Positions 9,509 to 18,506 of a stretch of 64,000 nucleotides of DNA are shown piece after piece (within the stretch, counting starts at the first letter, position 1; the number at the start of each line of letters is the position of its first letter). The DNA lies in assembly GCA_022778715.1 (NCBI GenBank), contig JALFRW010000012.1, positions 1 through 64,000 on the forward strand. Reading direction: 5' to 3'. Below the pieces are notes generated by a model. That model had not been told where the DNA came from. It did no database searches and saw nothing but the letters and a program-made list of their open reading frames with translations. The stretch is from Ezakiella sp. (lineage in GTDB: Bacteria > Bacillota > Clostridia > Tissierellales > Peptoniphilaceae). The translations under genes and the position numbers were made by a program.

Positions 9509-10762
9509 TCAATCATATTCTCTATCGAAAAATTTCATATCTTTAAACTCGTCCGGCAAATATTGCTGCTCAACATAATGTTCTTCATAATTGTGCGGAT
9601 ATTTATAGCCGCCTACACCAAGCTTTTCGCTGCCTGGGTAATGCGCATCTCTTAAATGATTTGGGACAGTGCCTGCACCGTTTTTCTTGATAAAGTTGAT
9701 TGCCTTATCAATTGCAACATAAGCCTTATTGTCTTTTTTTGCACGAGCAAGATATACACATGCGTGTGCCAAATTAATTCTAACCTCAGGCATTCCAATC
9801 ACAGTTGTGGCATAAAATGTATCAGTAGCAATATGAAGTGCATTAGGATCGGCTAGTCCAATGTCTTCTGAAGCAAAAATCACCATTCGCCTTGCGATAA
9901 ATCTTGGATCTTCTCCTGAAATTATCATCTTTGCAAGATAGAACAAAGCCGCGTCCACGTCACTGCCGCGCATAGATTTAATGAAAGCAGAAATTGTATC
10001 ATAGTGCTCATCGGCATTGTCGTATTTTAGCACTTGATTTGAGAATACATCGATTAAAACGTCCATCGTGATTTTTGAACTCTCACCGTCAAATGCGCGA
10101 AGCACTGCGACCTCAAAGCTATTTATTAGCCTCCTTGCATCTCCATTTCCTCTAAGTGCCAAAAAGTCAGCAGCCTTCGCATCTATATCAACTTTTATAT
10201 TATATATTTCAAAATATTTTTGTTTGCAGCGCTCTAAAAGTTTTTTCATATCATCCTTTGTGAGCGATTTTATTTCAACCAATATTAACCTCGATAGAAG
10301 CGCTTTATTCACCGCAAAAAACGGATTTTCGGTTGTTGCTCCAATTAAAATGAGCTCGCCATTTTCTACATAAGGAAGCAAAAAATCTTGCTGACTTGTT
10401 GAAAATCTATGAATTTCGTCTATAAATAAAATTGTCTTGGTCCCGTTTTCCAAACATCTATTTGCCTCGTCCACCACGCCGCGAAGCTCTTTCACGCCGG
10501 AAGAAACCGCAGAAATTTTTATAAAATTCATATTAAAACTCTTGCTTATCAAACTTGCAATCGTAGTTTTGCCGGTGCCGGGAGGCCCATAAAGAAGAAG
10601 TGAAGGCAAATTGCCAGTTTTTATAGCATTTTTAATAAGCCCCTTATCACCCAAAATATGATCTTGCCCAATCACTTCATCAAAACTTTGCGGTCTGATC
10701 CTTTCAGCAAAAGGTGCATTTGATTCTCTGTTTTTTTCAAAATCCATATTAAAAAAATTCAT
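9509..10762 (-). CDS. rarA: Replication-associated recombination protein A (MgsA/RarA AAA+ ATPase)
   Basis: A clamp-loader-like AAA+ ATPase acting at stalled replication forks. Motifs: RPQSFDEVIGQDHIL, Walker [13 protein letters not shown], Walker B TILFIDEIHRF, sensor 1 LIGATTENPFF, and the C-terminal MgsA domain with RGSDVDAALFYLAKMI and YPHNYEEHYVEQQYLPD. The length of 417 fits the family. The first ATG is used because it follows GGGAGG at normal spacing. It precedes the tilS-lysS run, but tilS has its own promoter. Confidence 0.95.
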   Translation of the reverse strand: MNFFNMDFEKNRESNAPFAERIRPQSFDEVIGQDHILGDKGLIKNAIKTGNLPSLLLYGPPGTGKTTIASLISKSFNMNFIKISAVSSGVKELRGVVDEANRCLENGTKTILFIDEIHRFSTSQQDFLLPYVENGELILIGATTENPFFAVNKALLSRLILVEIKSLTKDDMKKLLERCKQKYFEIYNIKVDIDAKAADFLALRGNGDARRLINSFEVAVLRAFDGESSKITMDVLIDVFSNQVLKYDNADEHYDTISAFIKSMRGSDVDAALFYLAKMIISGEDPRFIARRMVIFASEDIGLADPNALHIATDTFYATTVIGMPEVRINLAHACVYLARAKKDNKAYVAIDKAINFIKKNGAGTVPNHLRDAHYPGSEKLGVGGYKYPHNYEEHYVEQQYLPDEFKDMKFFDREYD

Positions 10763-10911
10763 CTTTTCCTCCCTTCATTTTAATTATACCATAAACACAA
10801 ACTGTTAAACACAAATTTAAATTACCAATTCACTTTTAAAAATCATTCTTCCTTTATTTTAACATTATTTAATTTAAATTTAAAAATATTAAAATATTTG
10901 ACCTATTTTTA

Positions 10912-10939
10912 TTGATTTTTATAAAATTCGTTGTATAAT
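10912..10939 (+). promoter_or_regulatory. Promoter of the DUF2089/YvlB-like operon
   Basis: -35 TTGATT (10912-10917), 16-base spacer, -10 TATAAT (10934-10939). A GGGAGG Shine-Dalgarno follows at 10948-10953. Confidence 0.6.
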
Positions 10940-10960
10940 ATATCTAAGGGAGGTAATAAA

Positions 10961-11320
10961 ATGGAAAATTCTTTAAGGTGTCCATACTGCGAAAGCAATA
11001 TGAAAGTAACCGAAATGTTTTGCCCAAATTGCAAAACCACAATTAAAAGAGAATTCTCTCTTTCAAAGTTTAACAATCTAACTGAAGAACAGCTCCAGTT
11101 TTGCACCACATTCATTATTCAAAGAGGGAATTTAAAAGAGTTGGAAAAAATCTACAATCTTTCATATCCAACTCTAAGAAATAGGTTGAATGCAATTGCA
11201 TCAGTTTTGTCCGGCGAAAAAATCACCGACAATTATGATACAAAAGAAACTTTATCTAAACTCGAAAATGGCGAGCTAAGCGTGAATGAAGCAATAGATT
11301 TAATTAAAAACTCAAAATAG
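10961..11320 (+). CDS. DUF2089-family zinc-ribbon protein
   Basis: 119 residues. The N terminus has two CxxC pairs (CPYCES and CPNCKT) forming a zinc ribbon. The middle (LTEEQLQFCTTFIIQRGNL) and the helix-turn-helix-like segment YNLSYPTLRNRLNAIASVL are the DUF2089 signature, and the C terminus ends in a short helical SHOCT-like segment (ENGELSVNEAIDLIKN). The start at 10961 follows GGGAGG. It is 10 bases from the YvlB-like gene; the same pairing is seen in other Firmicutes, where the function is not established. A role as DNA-binding regulator of its partner is inference. Confidence 0.85.
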   Translation: MENSLRCPYCESNMKVTEMFCPNCKTTIKREFSLSKFNNLTEEQLQFCTTFIIQRGNLKELEKIYNLSYPTLRNRLNAIASVLSGEKITDNYDTKETLSKLENGELSVNEAIDLIKNSK

Positions 11321-11330
11321 GAGGTATATC

Positions 11331-12605
11331 ATGAGTGAAGAAAGAAAAATGATTTTAAAGATGCTTGAAGAAGGAAAAATCACAGCTGACGATGCAAACA
11401 AGCTTTTGGAAGCACTGGAAGACAAAGGTCTTGATGAAAGCGAAGACATTCTAAAGAATTCAAAAAAGGCTGACGGCTTTTTTGACAACGTTGGAGAATT
11501 TGTAAGAAAAACTGTTCAATCTGCTGTGAACACTTTCACTCCAAACAGAAATGAACTTGATTTTAGCGATGACGAATTTTATCAAGATGATAAAGACGAC
11601 GAACCTGAAGAAGTGCTTCACAAAAGTTTTTCAACAATAAAATATATTCCAGAAAATGCACAACAAATTCACCTGGAATTGCAAAACGCCAAAATTTATG
11701 TTAGAAAATCTGACGAGAATTATTCATATGTAAAGATTTCATCTGACAGCGATGACATAAAAAATATGTTTAGGGTGAATCAAGAAGGTAACTATTTTGC
11801 CATAATTGAACGCGAAGCAGAAGAAAAAAAGGTCTTTGCTTTTACTATAAACACTTTTATGAAAAACTACAAATATATAGTTGAACTATGTATTGACAAT
11901 GAAGAGCAATTCGAGAAAATAAAATTGTCAAACGATTACGGTCCAATTGACCTTAGAAACTTAAATGCAAAAGATATTACAGCATACACCGACTACGGCA
12001 AAATTTCCGGTGCCGAAATATGTACTGAGAATCTCGACGTTTCCACTGATGCAGGCACAATCAAATTGAAATCTGTGAATTGTTCAACTTTAAATGTAGA
12101 CACTGACGCCGGTAGCATTAAATTAAAAGCTATTAATTCTGGCGATATAAAGGCAGAAGCTGATGCCGGCGCGATTGAGCTTCAAAACATCAAGACTGGA
12201 AATATTGAAGCAAGCACAAATGCCGGCAAAGTTAGCTGTAATGATATTATAACCGGAGCAATTTTTTTGGAATCTAACGCCGGAAGCGTAATGGCATCAT
12301 ATATAACTGCTGATGCCATTCAAATGAAAAGCGATGCTGGTTCAATTATCATCGACAACATTAAAGGTAAGCCAACTGTTATAGACGCATCCACAAACGC
12401 CGGTTCAATCAAAGCAAACTTAAACGACATAAACGGTATGACTGTGAACGCTTATCTGGAATGCAATTTAGGCCGTGTGCTTTATCCAAACACATTTAAA
12501 GAAGTGGAATCAAGTAACACCAGAAAGCAAATTAGAAAAGAAGATGGAATTGTAGAATGCAATGCAAGTCTTACCACTAACTTTGGCAGCATCAAGATAT
12601 ACTAA
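11331..12605 (+). CDS. YvlB-like protein: SHOCT-like N terminus plus DUF4097 beta-solenoid
   Basis: 424 residues with no signal peptide. Residues 1-30 (ERKMILKMLEEGKITADDAN) form the short helical N-terminal domain seen in YvlB-type proteins. A disordered acidic stretch follows (about 70-95), then a DUF4097 adhesin-like domain. From about residue 239 (DNA 12046-12420) there are seven consecutive copies of a unit with [DN]AG[STAK][IV] at its head, mostly spaced exactly 19 residues apart, as in a regular beta helix. It sits 10 bases behind the DUF2089 gene with its own AGGAGG. Relatives are linked to envelope stress; the exact role is unknown. Confidence 0.8.
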   Translation: MSEERKMILKMLEEGKITADDANKLLEALEDKGLDESEDILKNSKKADGFFDNVGEFVRKTVQSAVNTFTPNRNELDFSDDEFYQDDKDDEPEEVLHKSFSTIKYIPENAQQIHLELQNAKIYVRKSDENYSYVKISSDSDDIKNMFRVNQEGNYFAIIEREAEEKKVFAFTINTFMKNYKYIVELCIDNEEQFEKIKLSNDYGPIDLRNLNAKDITAYTDYGKISGAEICTENLDVSTDAGTIKLKSVNCSTLNVDTDAGSIKLKAINSGDIKAEADAGAIELQNIKTGNIEASTNAGKVSCNDIITGAIFLESNAGSVMASYITADAIQMKSDAGSIIIDNIKGKPTVIDASTNAGSIKANLNDINGMTVNAYLECNLGRVLYPNTFKEVESSNTRKQIRKEDGIVECNASLTTNFGSIKIY

Positions 12606-12933
12606 TTTAGAATAAAGTTTTAAAACAAGTCGGGGTGCTATAAATGAGCTTTTGGAAACTTTATGCCTAACGAGTACTGATGTTCAACTTGTTTGAAAAC
12701 TTGTTCCACTGACCGTTTATAATTGAAATATTTTAGCATTAAATGCCTCTTATAGATAGATTCATGAAAAATAATTTCTACTTGTTAAAACTGCAAATAT
12801 ATTCGTTTGCAAATTATCAGTAAAAATATATTAAATAATTATTAATAGCCACAAATCTAAAAGCAATTTCAAATAATATGGTTAATCAAAAAATCTCTAG
12901 TAAATTTTCATACTAGAGATTTTTATTTCACAT
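12606..12933. other. Intergenic gap with one bidirectional terminator
   Basis: No coding frame is convincing. A perfect terminator lies at 12891-12922 (listed separately). The segment 12622-12720 has repeated AACTTGTT strings and can fold with ACAAGT near 12625, but it matches no RNA family that I recognise. Confidence 0.4.
12891..12922. terminator. Bidirectional terminator between YvlB-like gene and ydbC
   Basis: Perfect 12-base stem AAATCTCTAGTA (12891-12902) / TACTAGAGATTT (12911-12922), loop of 8, T-runs on both sides. It can serve both converging operons. Confidence 0.8.
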
Positions 12934-13164
12934 CTATAAGTCATTTTCGTCGATTTCATTAATCAATTCTTTTAAAGCTTTGAATTCTTCAACTGTTAGG
13001 CTGATGCCCTTACCCATTCTCTTGTGGTCTTGACTCCAAGAACGAATGTCCACTTTGCCTTCAGCATCATTCCAGCTTATGATGTTTATTTCTTTTGTCC
13101 AACCATTTTTTGAAGTTGTAAATACTCCTAAATTGTTTAAAATCTCGTATTTAAAATCTGTCAT
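12934..13164 (-). CDS. YdbC-like PC4-family single-stranded nucleic acid binding protein
   Basis: 76 residues. FKYEILNNLGVFTTSKNGWTKE, then INIISWNDAEGKVDIRSWSQD, then GISLTVEEFKALKELI follow the bacterial YdbC form of the PC4 fold, known from Lactococcus as a dimer that binds single-stranded DNA. The ATG is directly adjacent to the stop of the S41 protease gene, so it is the last gene of the ftsE operon. A role in transcription or DNA repair is inferred from the family only. Confidence 0.82.
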   Translation of the reverse strand: MTDFKYEILNNLGVFTTSKNGWTKEINIISWNDAEGKVDIRSWSQDHKRMGKGISLTVEEFKALKELINEIDENDL

Positions 13165-14424
13165 TTATTTCTCCTTTTTTAAAATTTCAAGTGCCTTTTG
13201 AAGTTGTGTGTCGTCTTTTAAATTTTCAGGACCTATTGCTTTTGTATCTTTTGGTAGTTCCACCACATAATCGGGTTTAATACCTTTGCCGTGAATATTC
13301 TCTCCATTTGGTGTAAAATATTCGCTAATCGTAAGTTTGACAGCTGTTCCATAAGACAAATCAAAAAGTCTTTGCACAATTCCCTTTCCAAAAGTTTGTG
13401 TACCCACGATTTTTGCTCTCTTTCTATCTTTTAATGCGCCGCTAACAATTTCGCTCGCACTAGCCGAGCCACCATTTACAAGCACTACCATTGGAAGGTC
13501 TTCCTTAGCTTTGTCACTGTAATAATAACTCTTTTCACCATTTTTATATTTTGTGTAAACAATTATACCTTCGTCTAAAAAGATATCTGCAATTTTTACA
13601 CAAACATCCAAAAGTCCACCAGGGTTTCCTCTCAAATCAAGCACCAATTTTTCAGCACCCATTTTTTTGAGCTCATCATATTTCGCTTTAAAATCTGTGT
13701 AAGTTGGTTTATCAAATTCTGAAATTGCAATATAAGCCACCTTGTTGTCCATCATTTTTCCGTCCACTGTTTGAAGTTTGATTGTTTCTCTAACAAGTTC
13801 AAACTCAAGCTCTTTGTATTCATTATTTTCATTTCTAAAAACGGAAACTTTAACTTTTTCACCTTTTTTGCCACGCATTTTATTCACCGCGTCTTGCATG
13901 GTGGATCCATCATATTCTATACCGTCTACTTTTATAATTTTATCTCCCGTTAAAATCCCTGCTTTAAAAGCAGGCGATCCTTTAACCGGAGCTACAACAG
14001 TGATTGAGCCATCTTCGCCTGGACTTATTACAAGTCCTACGCCCACATATTTTGCGTCCGTAGTTTCCCTAAATTTTTTAAACTCTTCAACATTTAAAAA
14101 TTCTGAATATGGATCCCCCAAACTGTTTACCATTCCTTTTAATAACCCTTCATTTAAAACTGAGTTTGGCGTGTCCTTGTAATAATTTCCCTTTATTTCT
14201 GTTAAAATTTCCGACATCAATTTTCCGGTGTTTTCATCGAAAAACTCTACATCTTTTTCTTTTTTATCCGCTTTTTTATCTGTCTTTTTTTCAGTTTCTA
14301 CAGTGCTTTTTGAAATATCATAAAAATTGTTTTCAGCATAATTTTTACCTGCTATAAATGAAAATAGATTTGTGATAGATAAAATTACAATAGTGTAGAT
14401 TAATAACCTATATTGCTTTTTCAT
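13165..14424 (-). CDS. Carboxy-terminal processing protease (S41 family) with PDZ domain
   Basis: 419 residues. An N-terminal membrane anchor (about 8-26) is followed by a Lys/Glu-rich linker. The PDZ domain (about 125-200) includes GVGLVISPGEDGSITVV and KAGILTGDKIIKVDG. The S41 core has LVLDLRGNPGGLLD and the serine motif NGGSASASEIVSG, with the catalytic lysine in TFGKGIVQ, so the Ser/Lys dyad is present. It lies 1 base from the EnvC-like gene. In this position such proteases are thought to process cell-wall hydrolases or their regulators; the specific substrate is unknown. Confidence 0.93.
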   Translation of the reverse strand: MKKQYRLLIYTIVILSITNLFSFIAGKNYAENNFYDISKSTVETEKKTDKKADKKEKDVEFFDENTGKLMSEILTEIKGNYYKDTPNSVLNEGLLKGMVNSLGDPYSEFLNVEEFKKFRETTDAKYVGVGLVISPGEDGSITVVAPVKGSPAFKAGILTGDKIIKVDGIEYDGSTMQDAVNKMRGKKGEKVKVSVFRNENNEYKELEFELVRETIKLQTVDGKMMDNKVAYIAISEFDKPTYTDFKAKYDELKKMGAEKLVLDLRGNPGGLLDVCVKIADIFLDEGIIVYTKYKNGEKSYYYSDKAKEDLPMVVLVNGGSASASEIVSGALKDRKRAKIVGTQTFGKGIVQRLFDLSYGTAVKLTISEYFTPNGENIHGKGIKPDYVVELPKDTKAIGPENLKDDTQLQKALEILKKEK

Positions 14425-15575
14425 TATTGTTTCCTCCCAACATAACCAAGCGGGTTCACAGTTTTGCCATTTACACGAACTTCGAAATGGCAGTGAGGCC
14501 CTGTAGAATTTCCTGTTGATCCAATCCTTGCAATTGGTTGACCTTTTACAACAGATGTTCCAACTGAAACTAAAAACGAACTATTGTGTGCATAAGCGGT
14601 GGCAAGGCTGTTTGAATGAGTGATAACCACAAGATTACCATAAGTACCAAGCCAACCCGCATATGTTACTACACCGGCTTCTGCTGCAAGCACATTTGTT
14701 CCATATGGTGCCGGAATATCAATCCCTAAATGGAAAGCTCCTTGTCTGCCGGTAATTGGATCTAATCTATAACCGTATGGCGAACTTATTTTAGTATATC
14801 CCGGCAGTGGCCATCCAACTTTTCCTCCAACATAAGTGCTTCCTGCAATTTGAGCTCTATATCTGTTTCTAGACGCTAAAATTTCAGCTTCAATATTTTT
14901 GTCTTCCTTTTTCATTGCCTCATTTTCTTTTTCTCTACCCTCAACAGTTGATCTTAAATTGTTTAAATAAGTTTCTTTTTGTGCATATAGTGTCTTTGCC
15001 TCATTTTGTTCAGCTTGAAAAATAGTCTTTTTTTCTTCAAGACTTTGTTTTTCAGCTTCCACTTGGGTTTTTTTAATTTCAACTTCGTCTTTGCCATCTG
15101 AAATGAACTTGATCAAATCTTGGTCTTGTTGCAAAAGCATTTGCACCATGCTTTTGTTTGAAAGATAATCATTTATGTTGTTTGAATTTAAAAGCACACT
15201 TATATAACCAACATTTCCGGTCATATAAATAGCTCTAATTCTCTTTCTGAGCATTTCTTCTTTTTTTTCAATTCTATTTTCTAGCTCAACGATCTCGTCT
15301 TGAAGTGTTGCGATTGTGTTTTGTGCAGTTTCGATTTCGCCATTCAAATTTTCTATGCTGGCTTGCTTTGCAGATATTTGAGCGTCAAGGTCTTTTAACT
15401 TGCCTTCTTCTTCCAGAATCTTTTGCTTATCTTTTTTATTTGCTTCAGTATTTGCCTTAAGCTTTTCAGACAAAGCCTTTTTCTTTTCTTGGTATTCCTT
15501 TTCTGTAAGTGCTTTTATATTAACGCTGGAAAATAAAATTAATACCGCTAAAAAAATTGATAAATACTTTTTCAT
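14424..15575 (-). CDS. EnvC-like murein hydrolase activator / M23 peptidase
   Basis: 383 residues. A signal peptide (MKKYLSIFLAVLILFSSVNIKA) is followed by a long coiled coil (about 24-240) and a C-terminal LytM/M23 domain. The zinc ligands are complete (HLGID, and HCHFEV as HxH), so unlike E. coli EnvC it may be an active endopeptidase. Its start is 1 base from the ftsX stop. In the family FtsEX controls such a coiled-coil hydrolase through the extracellular loop of FtsX; the same partnership is expected here. Confidence 0.9.
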   Translation of the reverse strand: MKKYLSIFLAVLILFSSVNIKALTEKEYQEKKKALSEKLKANTEANKKDKQKILEEEGKLKDLDAQISAKQASIENLNGEIETAQNTIATLQDEIVELENRIEKKEEMLRKRIRAIYMTGNVGYISVLLNSNNINDYLSNKSMVQMLLQQDQDLIKFISDGKDEVEIKKTQVEAEKQSLEEKKTIFQAEQNEAKTLYAQKETYLNNLRSTVEGREKENEAMKKEDKNIEAEILASRNRYRAQIAGSTYVGGKVGWPLPGYTKISSPYGYRLDPITGRQGAFHLGIDIPAPYGTNVLAAEAGVVTYAGWLGTYGNLVVITHSNSLATAYAHNSSFLVSVGTSVVKGQPIARIGSTGNSTGPHCHFEVRVNGKTVNPLGYVGRKQ

Positions 15576-15576
15576 A

Positions 15577-16476
15577 CTACACCCTCAAAAATTTTTTTAG
15601 TGAAACCAAACTGCCAACTGCACCAATTCCTGCTCCCAGCGTTACAAAAACTATGAAAATATCACCATTAATTAATCCCGGTTCCACAAGTGCATTGGCT
15701 AAAATAGGTGCAACATTTAATGTGCCTGTGCCGTAAAGATATTTATACAAAAGTACCGTAACCGCAGTAGCAAAAATAGAGCCAATAATTCCAAGTAGCA
15801 CTCCTTCAATTATAAACGGTCCTTTTATAAATCCGTTTGTAGCGCCCACCCATTTCATAATGCTGATCTCTTCTTGTCTGGAATTTACTGCGAGTTTAAT
15901 GGTGTTTGAAATTAAAAACACGGAAATAACAGCTAAAAATGCCACGATAACAAATCCTCCCAGCTTTATATAACTAGAAATTTTAAGCATTTGCTCAATT
16001 TCATCCGCAAAATAATTCACACGGATAATTCCATTCATGCCCTCTATCTTCTTTGCAACAATTTTTGCGTCATTTATATCAAAAACTCTAACTATGAAAC
16101 TATTTGGAAGCGGATTTGCTTCGTCGTATCCATCTAAAAGATATGCATTATCCTTCCATTCAGCTTTTAATTCCTTTAAACCTTCGTCTCTACTTTTAAA
16201 CTTAATGCTTTTTATTCCGCCGATATCTATAATTTTTTCAGACAGTGCCTTTATCTCGTCCACGCCGAGCTTGTCATCTATAAACACATCCATTTGGTCT
16301 ACTTGCCTATTTGTGTCGGTCGCAAGTTTATTTACTGAAAGAGCGAGAATTAAAACTGTTCCTAAAATCATAAGCACGATAGCAATTGAAATCACACTAA
16401 CCATGCTCATACCTCTATTTCTCCAAACGCCTTGAAAGCCTTGTTTAAAAATATTTCTTAAAATTCTTAATCTCAT
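15577..16476 (-). CDS. ftsX: Cell division ABC transporter permease FtsX
   Basis: 299 residues with four membrane helices: one near the N terminus (about 20-45) and three in the C-terminal half (about 170-290). The large extracellular loop lies between helices 1 and 2 (DVFIDDKLGVDEIKALSEK onward). The conserved cytoplasmic segment EISIMKWVGATNGFIKGPF is present. It forms a complex with FtsE, which is 3 bases upstream, and probably gates the M23 protein encoded next. Confidence 0.95.
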   Translation of the reverse strand: MRLRILRNIFKQGFQGVWRNRGMSMVSVISIAIVLMILGTVLILALSVNKLATDTNRQVDQMDVFIDDKLGVDEIKALSEKIIDIGGIKSIKFKSRDEGLKELKAEWKDNAYLLDGYDEANPLPNSFIVRVFDINDAKIVAKKIEGMNGIIRVNYFADEIEQMLKISSYIKLGGFVIVAFLAVISVFLISNTIKLAVNSRQEEISIMKWVGATNGFIKGPFIIEGVLLGIIGSIFATAVTVLLYKYLYGTGTLNVAPILANALVEPGLINGDIFIVFVTLGAGIGAVGSLVSLKKFLRV

Positions 16477-16479
16477 AAC

Positions 16480-17184
16480 TTATAGCTCCAACTGTTGTTC
16501 GCTGTCAATATATTCTTCGTCATATCCATCTTGGACAACAACGCCATGGTCTAATCTAATAATTCTCTTCGGTATTGCCTTAACAATATCCATAGAGTGA
16601 GTTGCCATTAAAATCGTGGTTCCCTTATTGTTGATGTCTTGTAGCACTTGCATAATTCCAAAACTGGTTTCAAGGTCCAAATTCCCTGTGGGTTCATCAG
16701 CGATTAAAACCGGCGGCTCATTAATAATTGCTCTTGCAATCGCAACTCTTTGCTTTTCTCCGCCGGATAACTCATGCGGAAAACTCTTTGCCTTGTCGCT
16801 TAATCCAACAAGCGAAAGCACTATTGGAATTCTACGTCTAATCTCTTTGTTGTTTACACCCAAAATTTCGAGTGCAAAAGCTACATTTTCATAAACTGTC
16901 TTTTTTTCCAAAATTCTAAAATCTTGAAAAATTGTTCCTATATACCTTCTTATATAAGGCACTTTTCTTTCTGAAACATAAGTAATATCTTTTCCGTTCA
17001 AGAAAATGCTACCCCTCTTTGATTCAATCTCTTTTAAAAGAAGTCTTGTTAAAGTTGACTTCCCGGCGCCTGAATGTCCCATAAGATAAACAAATTCGCC
17101 TTTATCAATATTTAAGCTAACATTGTCTAAAGCCTTTATGCCGGGCTCATATTCCATAGTTACATTTTTTAAAACGATCATCAT
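16480..17184 (-). CDS. ftsE: Cell division ATP-binding protein FtsE
   Basis: 234 residues, an ABC ATPase of the FtsE type. Walker A is GHSGAGKST, the signature is LSGGEKQR and Walker B is VLIADEPTGNLD; the IGTIFQDFRILEKKTVYENV segment is diagnostic of FtsE. First gene of the ftsE-ftsX-envC-ctpA-ydbC operon, with a good promoter upstream. Two adjacent ATG codons are possible starts; the first is listed. Confidence 0.96.
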   Translation of the reverse strand: MMIVLKNVTMEYEPGIKALDNVSLNIDKGEFVYLMGHSGAGKSTLTRLLLKEIESKRGSIFLNGKDITYVSERKVPYIRRYIGTIFQDFRILEKKTVYENVAFALEILGVNNKEIRRRIPIVLSLVGLSDKAKSFPHELSGGEKQRVAIARAIINEPPVLIADEPTGNLDLETSFGIMQVLQDINNKGTTILMATHSMDIVKAIPKRIIRLDHGVVVQDGYDEEYIDSEQQLEL

Positions 17185-17235
17185 ATGCCTTTCTTTCGAT
17201 TATTATCTATATACAATTAATTTTTTTATATAAAT

Positions 17236-17264
17236 ATTATACATGAATTATTCTTATTATTCAA
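17236..17264 (-). promoter_or_regulatory. Promoter of the ftsEX operon
   Basis: Minus strand: -35 TTGAAT (17264-17259), 17-base spacer, -10 TATAAT (17241-17236), about 50 bases before ftsE. Confidence 0.65.
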
Positions 17265-17291
17265 ACTGAAATAAATTGCCGGCTTGAACAA

Positions 17292-17320
17292 TTGCATTTG
17301 AAAACTAAAACTGATATAAT
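17292..17320 (+). promoter_or_regulatory. Promoter of the folT transcript
   Basis: -35-like TTGCAT (17292-17297), 17-base spacer, -10 TATAAT (17315-17320). Transcription would start just before the riboswitch. Confidence 0.55.
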
Positions 17321-17329
17321 GGATATAAT

Positions 17330-17422
17330 AACAGAGTAGGTGGTCTTGCGTTAAGTGTTTGAGAATGGGACGTTGTCTCAAAACGAAGGGAATCCGCGGT
17401 AGACCATTCGCGTCCGCTATTT
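17330..17422 (+). ncRNA. Tetrahydrofolate (THF) riboswitch
   Basis: The conserved THF aptamer blocks appear in order: AGAGTAGGTGGTC, TGCGTTAAGTGTTTGAGAAT, GGGACGTTGTC, AACGAAGGGAATCCGCGGT and GACCATTCGCGTCCGCT. The outer stem pairs GGTGGTCT with AGACCATT. It precedes a folate transporter gene, the classic target. Downstream, CTCCTT (17431-17436) can pair with AAGGAG (17452-17457), which is the Shine-Dalgarno of folT, so control is probably at translation initiation (inference). Confidence 0.92.
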
Positions 17423-17430
17423 TTTAATAG

Positions 17431-17457
17431 CTCCTTCTTTTGTTATTATTTAAGGAG
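17431..17457 (+). promoter_or_regulatory. Shine-Dalgarno sequestering hairpin of folT
   Basis: CTCCTT and AAGGAG are exactly complementary with a 15-base loop and lie between the THF aptamer and the TTG start codon. Hiding the ribosome binding site when ligand is bound would be the simplest expression platform. Confidence 0.5.
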
Positions 17458-17465
17458 GGATTTTA

Positions 17466-18458
17466 TTGAAAAACAAAAAATTATGGTATGATATTTCGTG
17501 GGCAAATATCGTAACCACTCTTGTACTGTCCACATTTGTTTTTTATAGCATCTATAATATTAAAAATGCTTCTATTACTCTTCCGATTATGGCAGCACTT
17601 TGTCTTGTCACACTATGCGGAGCACTAAATGGTACTGCGCTTGGAGGAATCACATCTAGCCTGAGTCTTCTTGGCGGAATTATTTACAAAGTTAAATATA
17701 CTGATTTTCCGACATTTAATGCAACCAAGAAGATGATTGAAAAATTTGGTGAAACAACGGCAGAACAAATGGCAGCAAATAAAGCAAAAGATTTTGCACT
17801 TGCCATGGAAAACTTATACGATGCTAAAATATTTATATTTCTAGGTGCACTCATTCTTGCATTTATAGGCAGAAAAATTTGGCTATATGCAAAAGCTAAA
17901 AAAGCTTCAAAAAAAGGAATGCGTACTGCAATGCTGTCTTATTTAGCAATGTTTGTTGCCCTGTCAGTTATATTAAACACGCTTAGAGTCGGTCATATTT
18001 CATTTGGCGGCTTTCCTATTATTTATAGCGGATTTGCATTGGGTCCGGTAGCCGGATTTATAGTTGGTGTTGTTAGCGATTTGCTCGGATTTTTAGTTAG
18101 ACCATCTGCAAATGCATTTAATTTAGCATTTACCCTGACTTCCGGTTTAACCGGAATGATTCCGGCACTCGTGCTGAAATTGTTTGGTAAAGATAAAGCA
18201 AACAAAAACAATTTCTTAAAAGTGTTACTTGCAATATTTATTGGACAACTCATCACAAGCATTTTACTCGTTCCTTATTTTATGAAAATATTCTATGGAT
18301 ATGTATTCTGGGAAAGAGTTCTAAAAGCTCTAACCCAACAAGTTTGGTCAATTCCACTTTACTCATTTGTATTCATCTCAACGTGGAATGTTATCAATAA
18401 ACAAGTAGATTTCAATCTTGTTAAACAAGATAATGATTTTGCCTTCCCTGCAAAATAA
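17466..18458 (+). CDS. folT: Folate ECF transporter S component FolT with N-terminal membrane extension
   Basis: Starts with TTG at 17466 behind AAGGAGGG. The C-terminal part (about residues 150-330) is the FolT S component: ALSVILNTLRVGHISFGGFPIIYSG, then GPVAGFIVGVVSDLLGFLVRP, then SGLTGMIPALVLKLFG. FolT proteins are normally about 165-190 residues; here about 140 residues precede this core, with hydrophobic segments near 15-35, 40-70 and 120-140. Folate specificity is supported by the THF riboswitch directly upstream. The role of the extension is unknown. The energising EcfA/T module is not in the window. Confidence 0.88.
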   Translation: MKNKKLWYDISWANIVTTLVLSTFVFYSIYNIKNASITLPIMAALCLVTLCGALNGTALGGITSSLSLLGGIIYKVKYTDFPTFNATKKMIEKFGETTAEQMAANKAKDFALAMENLYDAKIFIFLGALILAFIGRKIWLYAKAKKASKKGMRTAMLSYLAMFVALSVILNTLRVGHISFGGFPIIYSGFALGPVAGFIVGVVSDLLGFLVRPSANAFNLAFTLTSGLTGMIPALVLKLFGKDKANKNNFLKVLLAIFIGQLITSILLVPYFMKIFYGYVFWERVLKALTQQVWSIPLYSFVFISTWNVINKQVDFNLVKQDNDFAFPAK

Positions 18459-18506
18459 TCTAAATGATATGGTAGCTGTAGTTCTGCCATTCACTAAGGA
18501 GAAATT

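Noticed and set aside
12622..12720. GGGGTGC followed by TGAGC, reminiscent of a TPP riboswitch
   Set aside because: The second conserved half of the TPP aptamer is absent, and the segment lies behind, not before, a gene.
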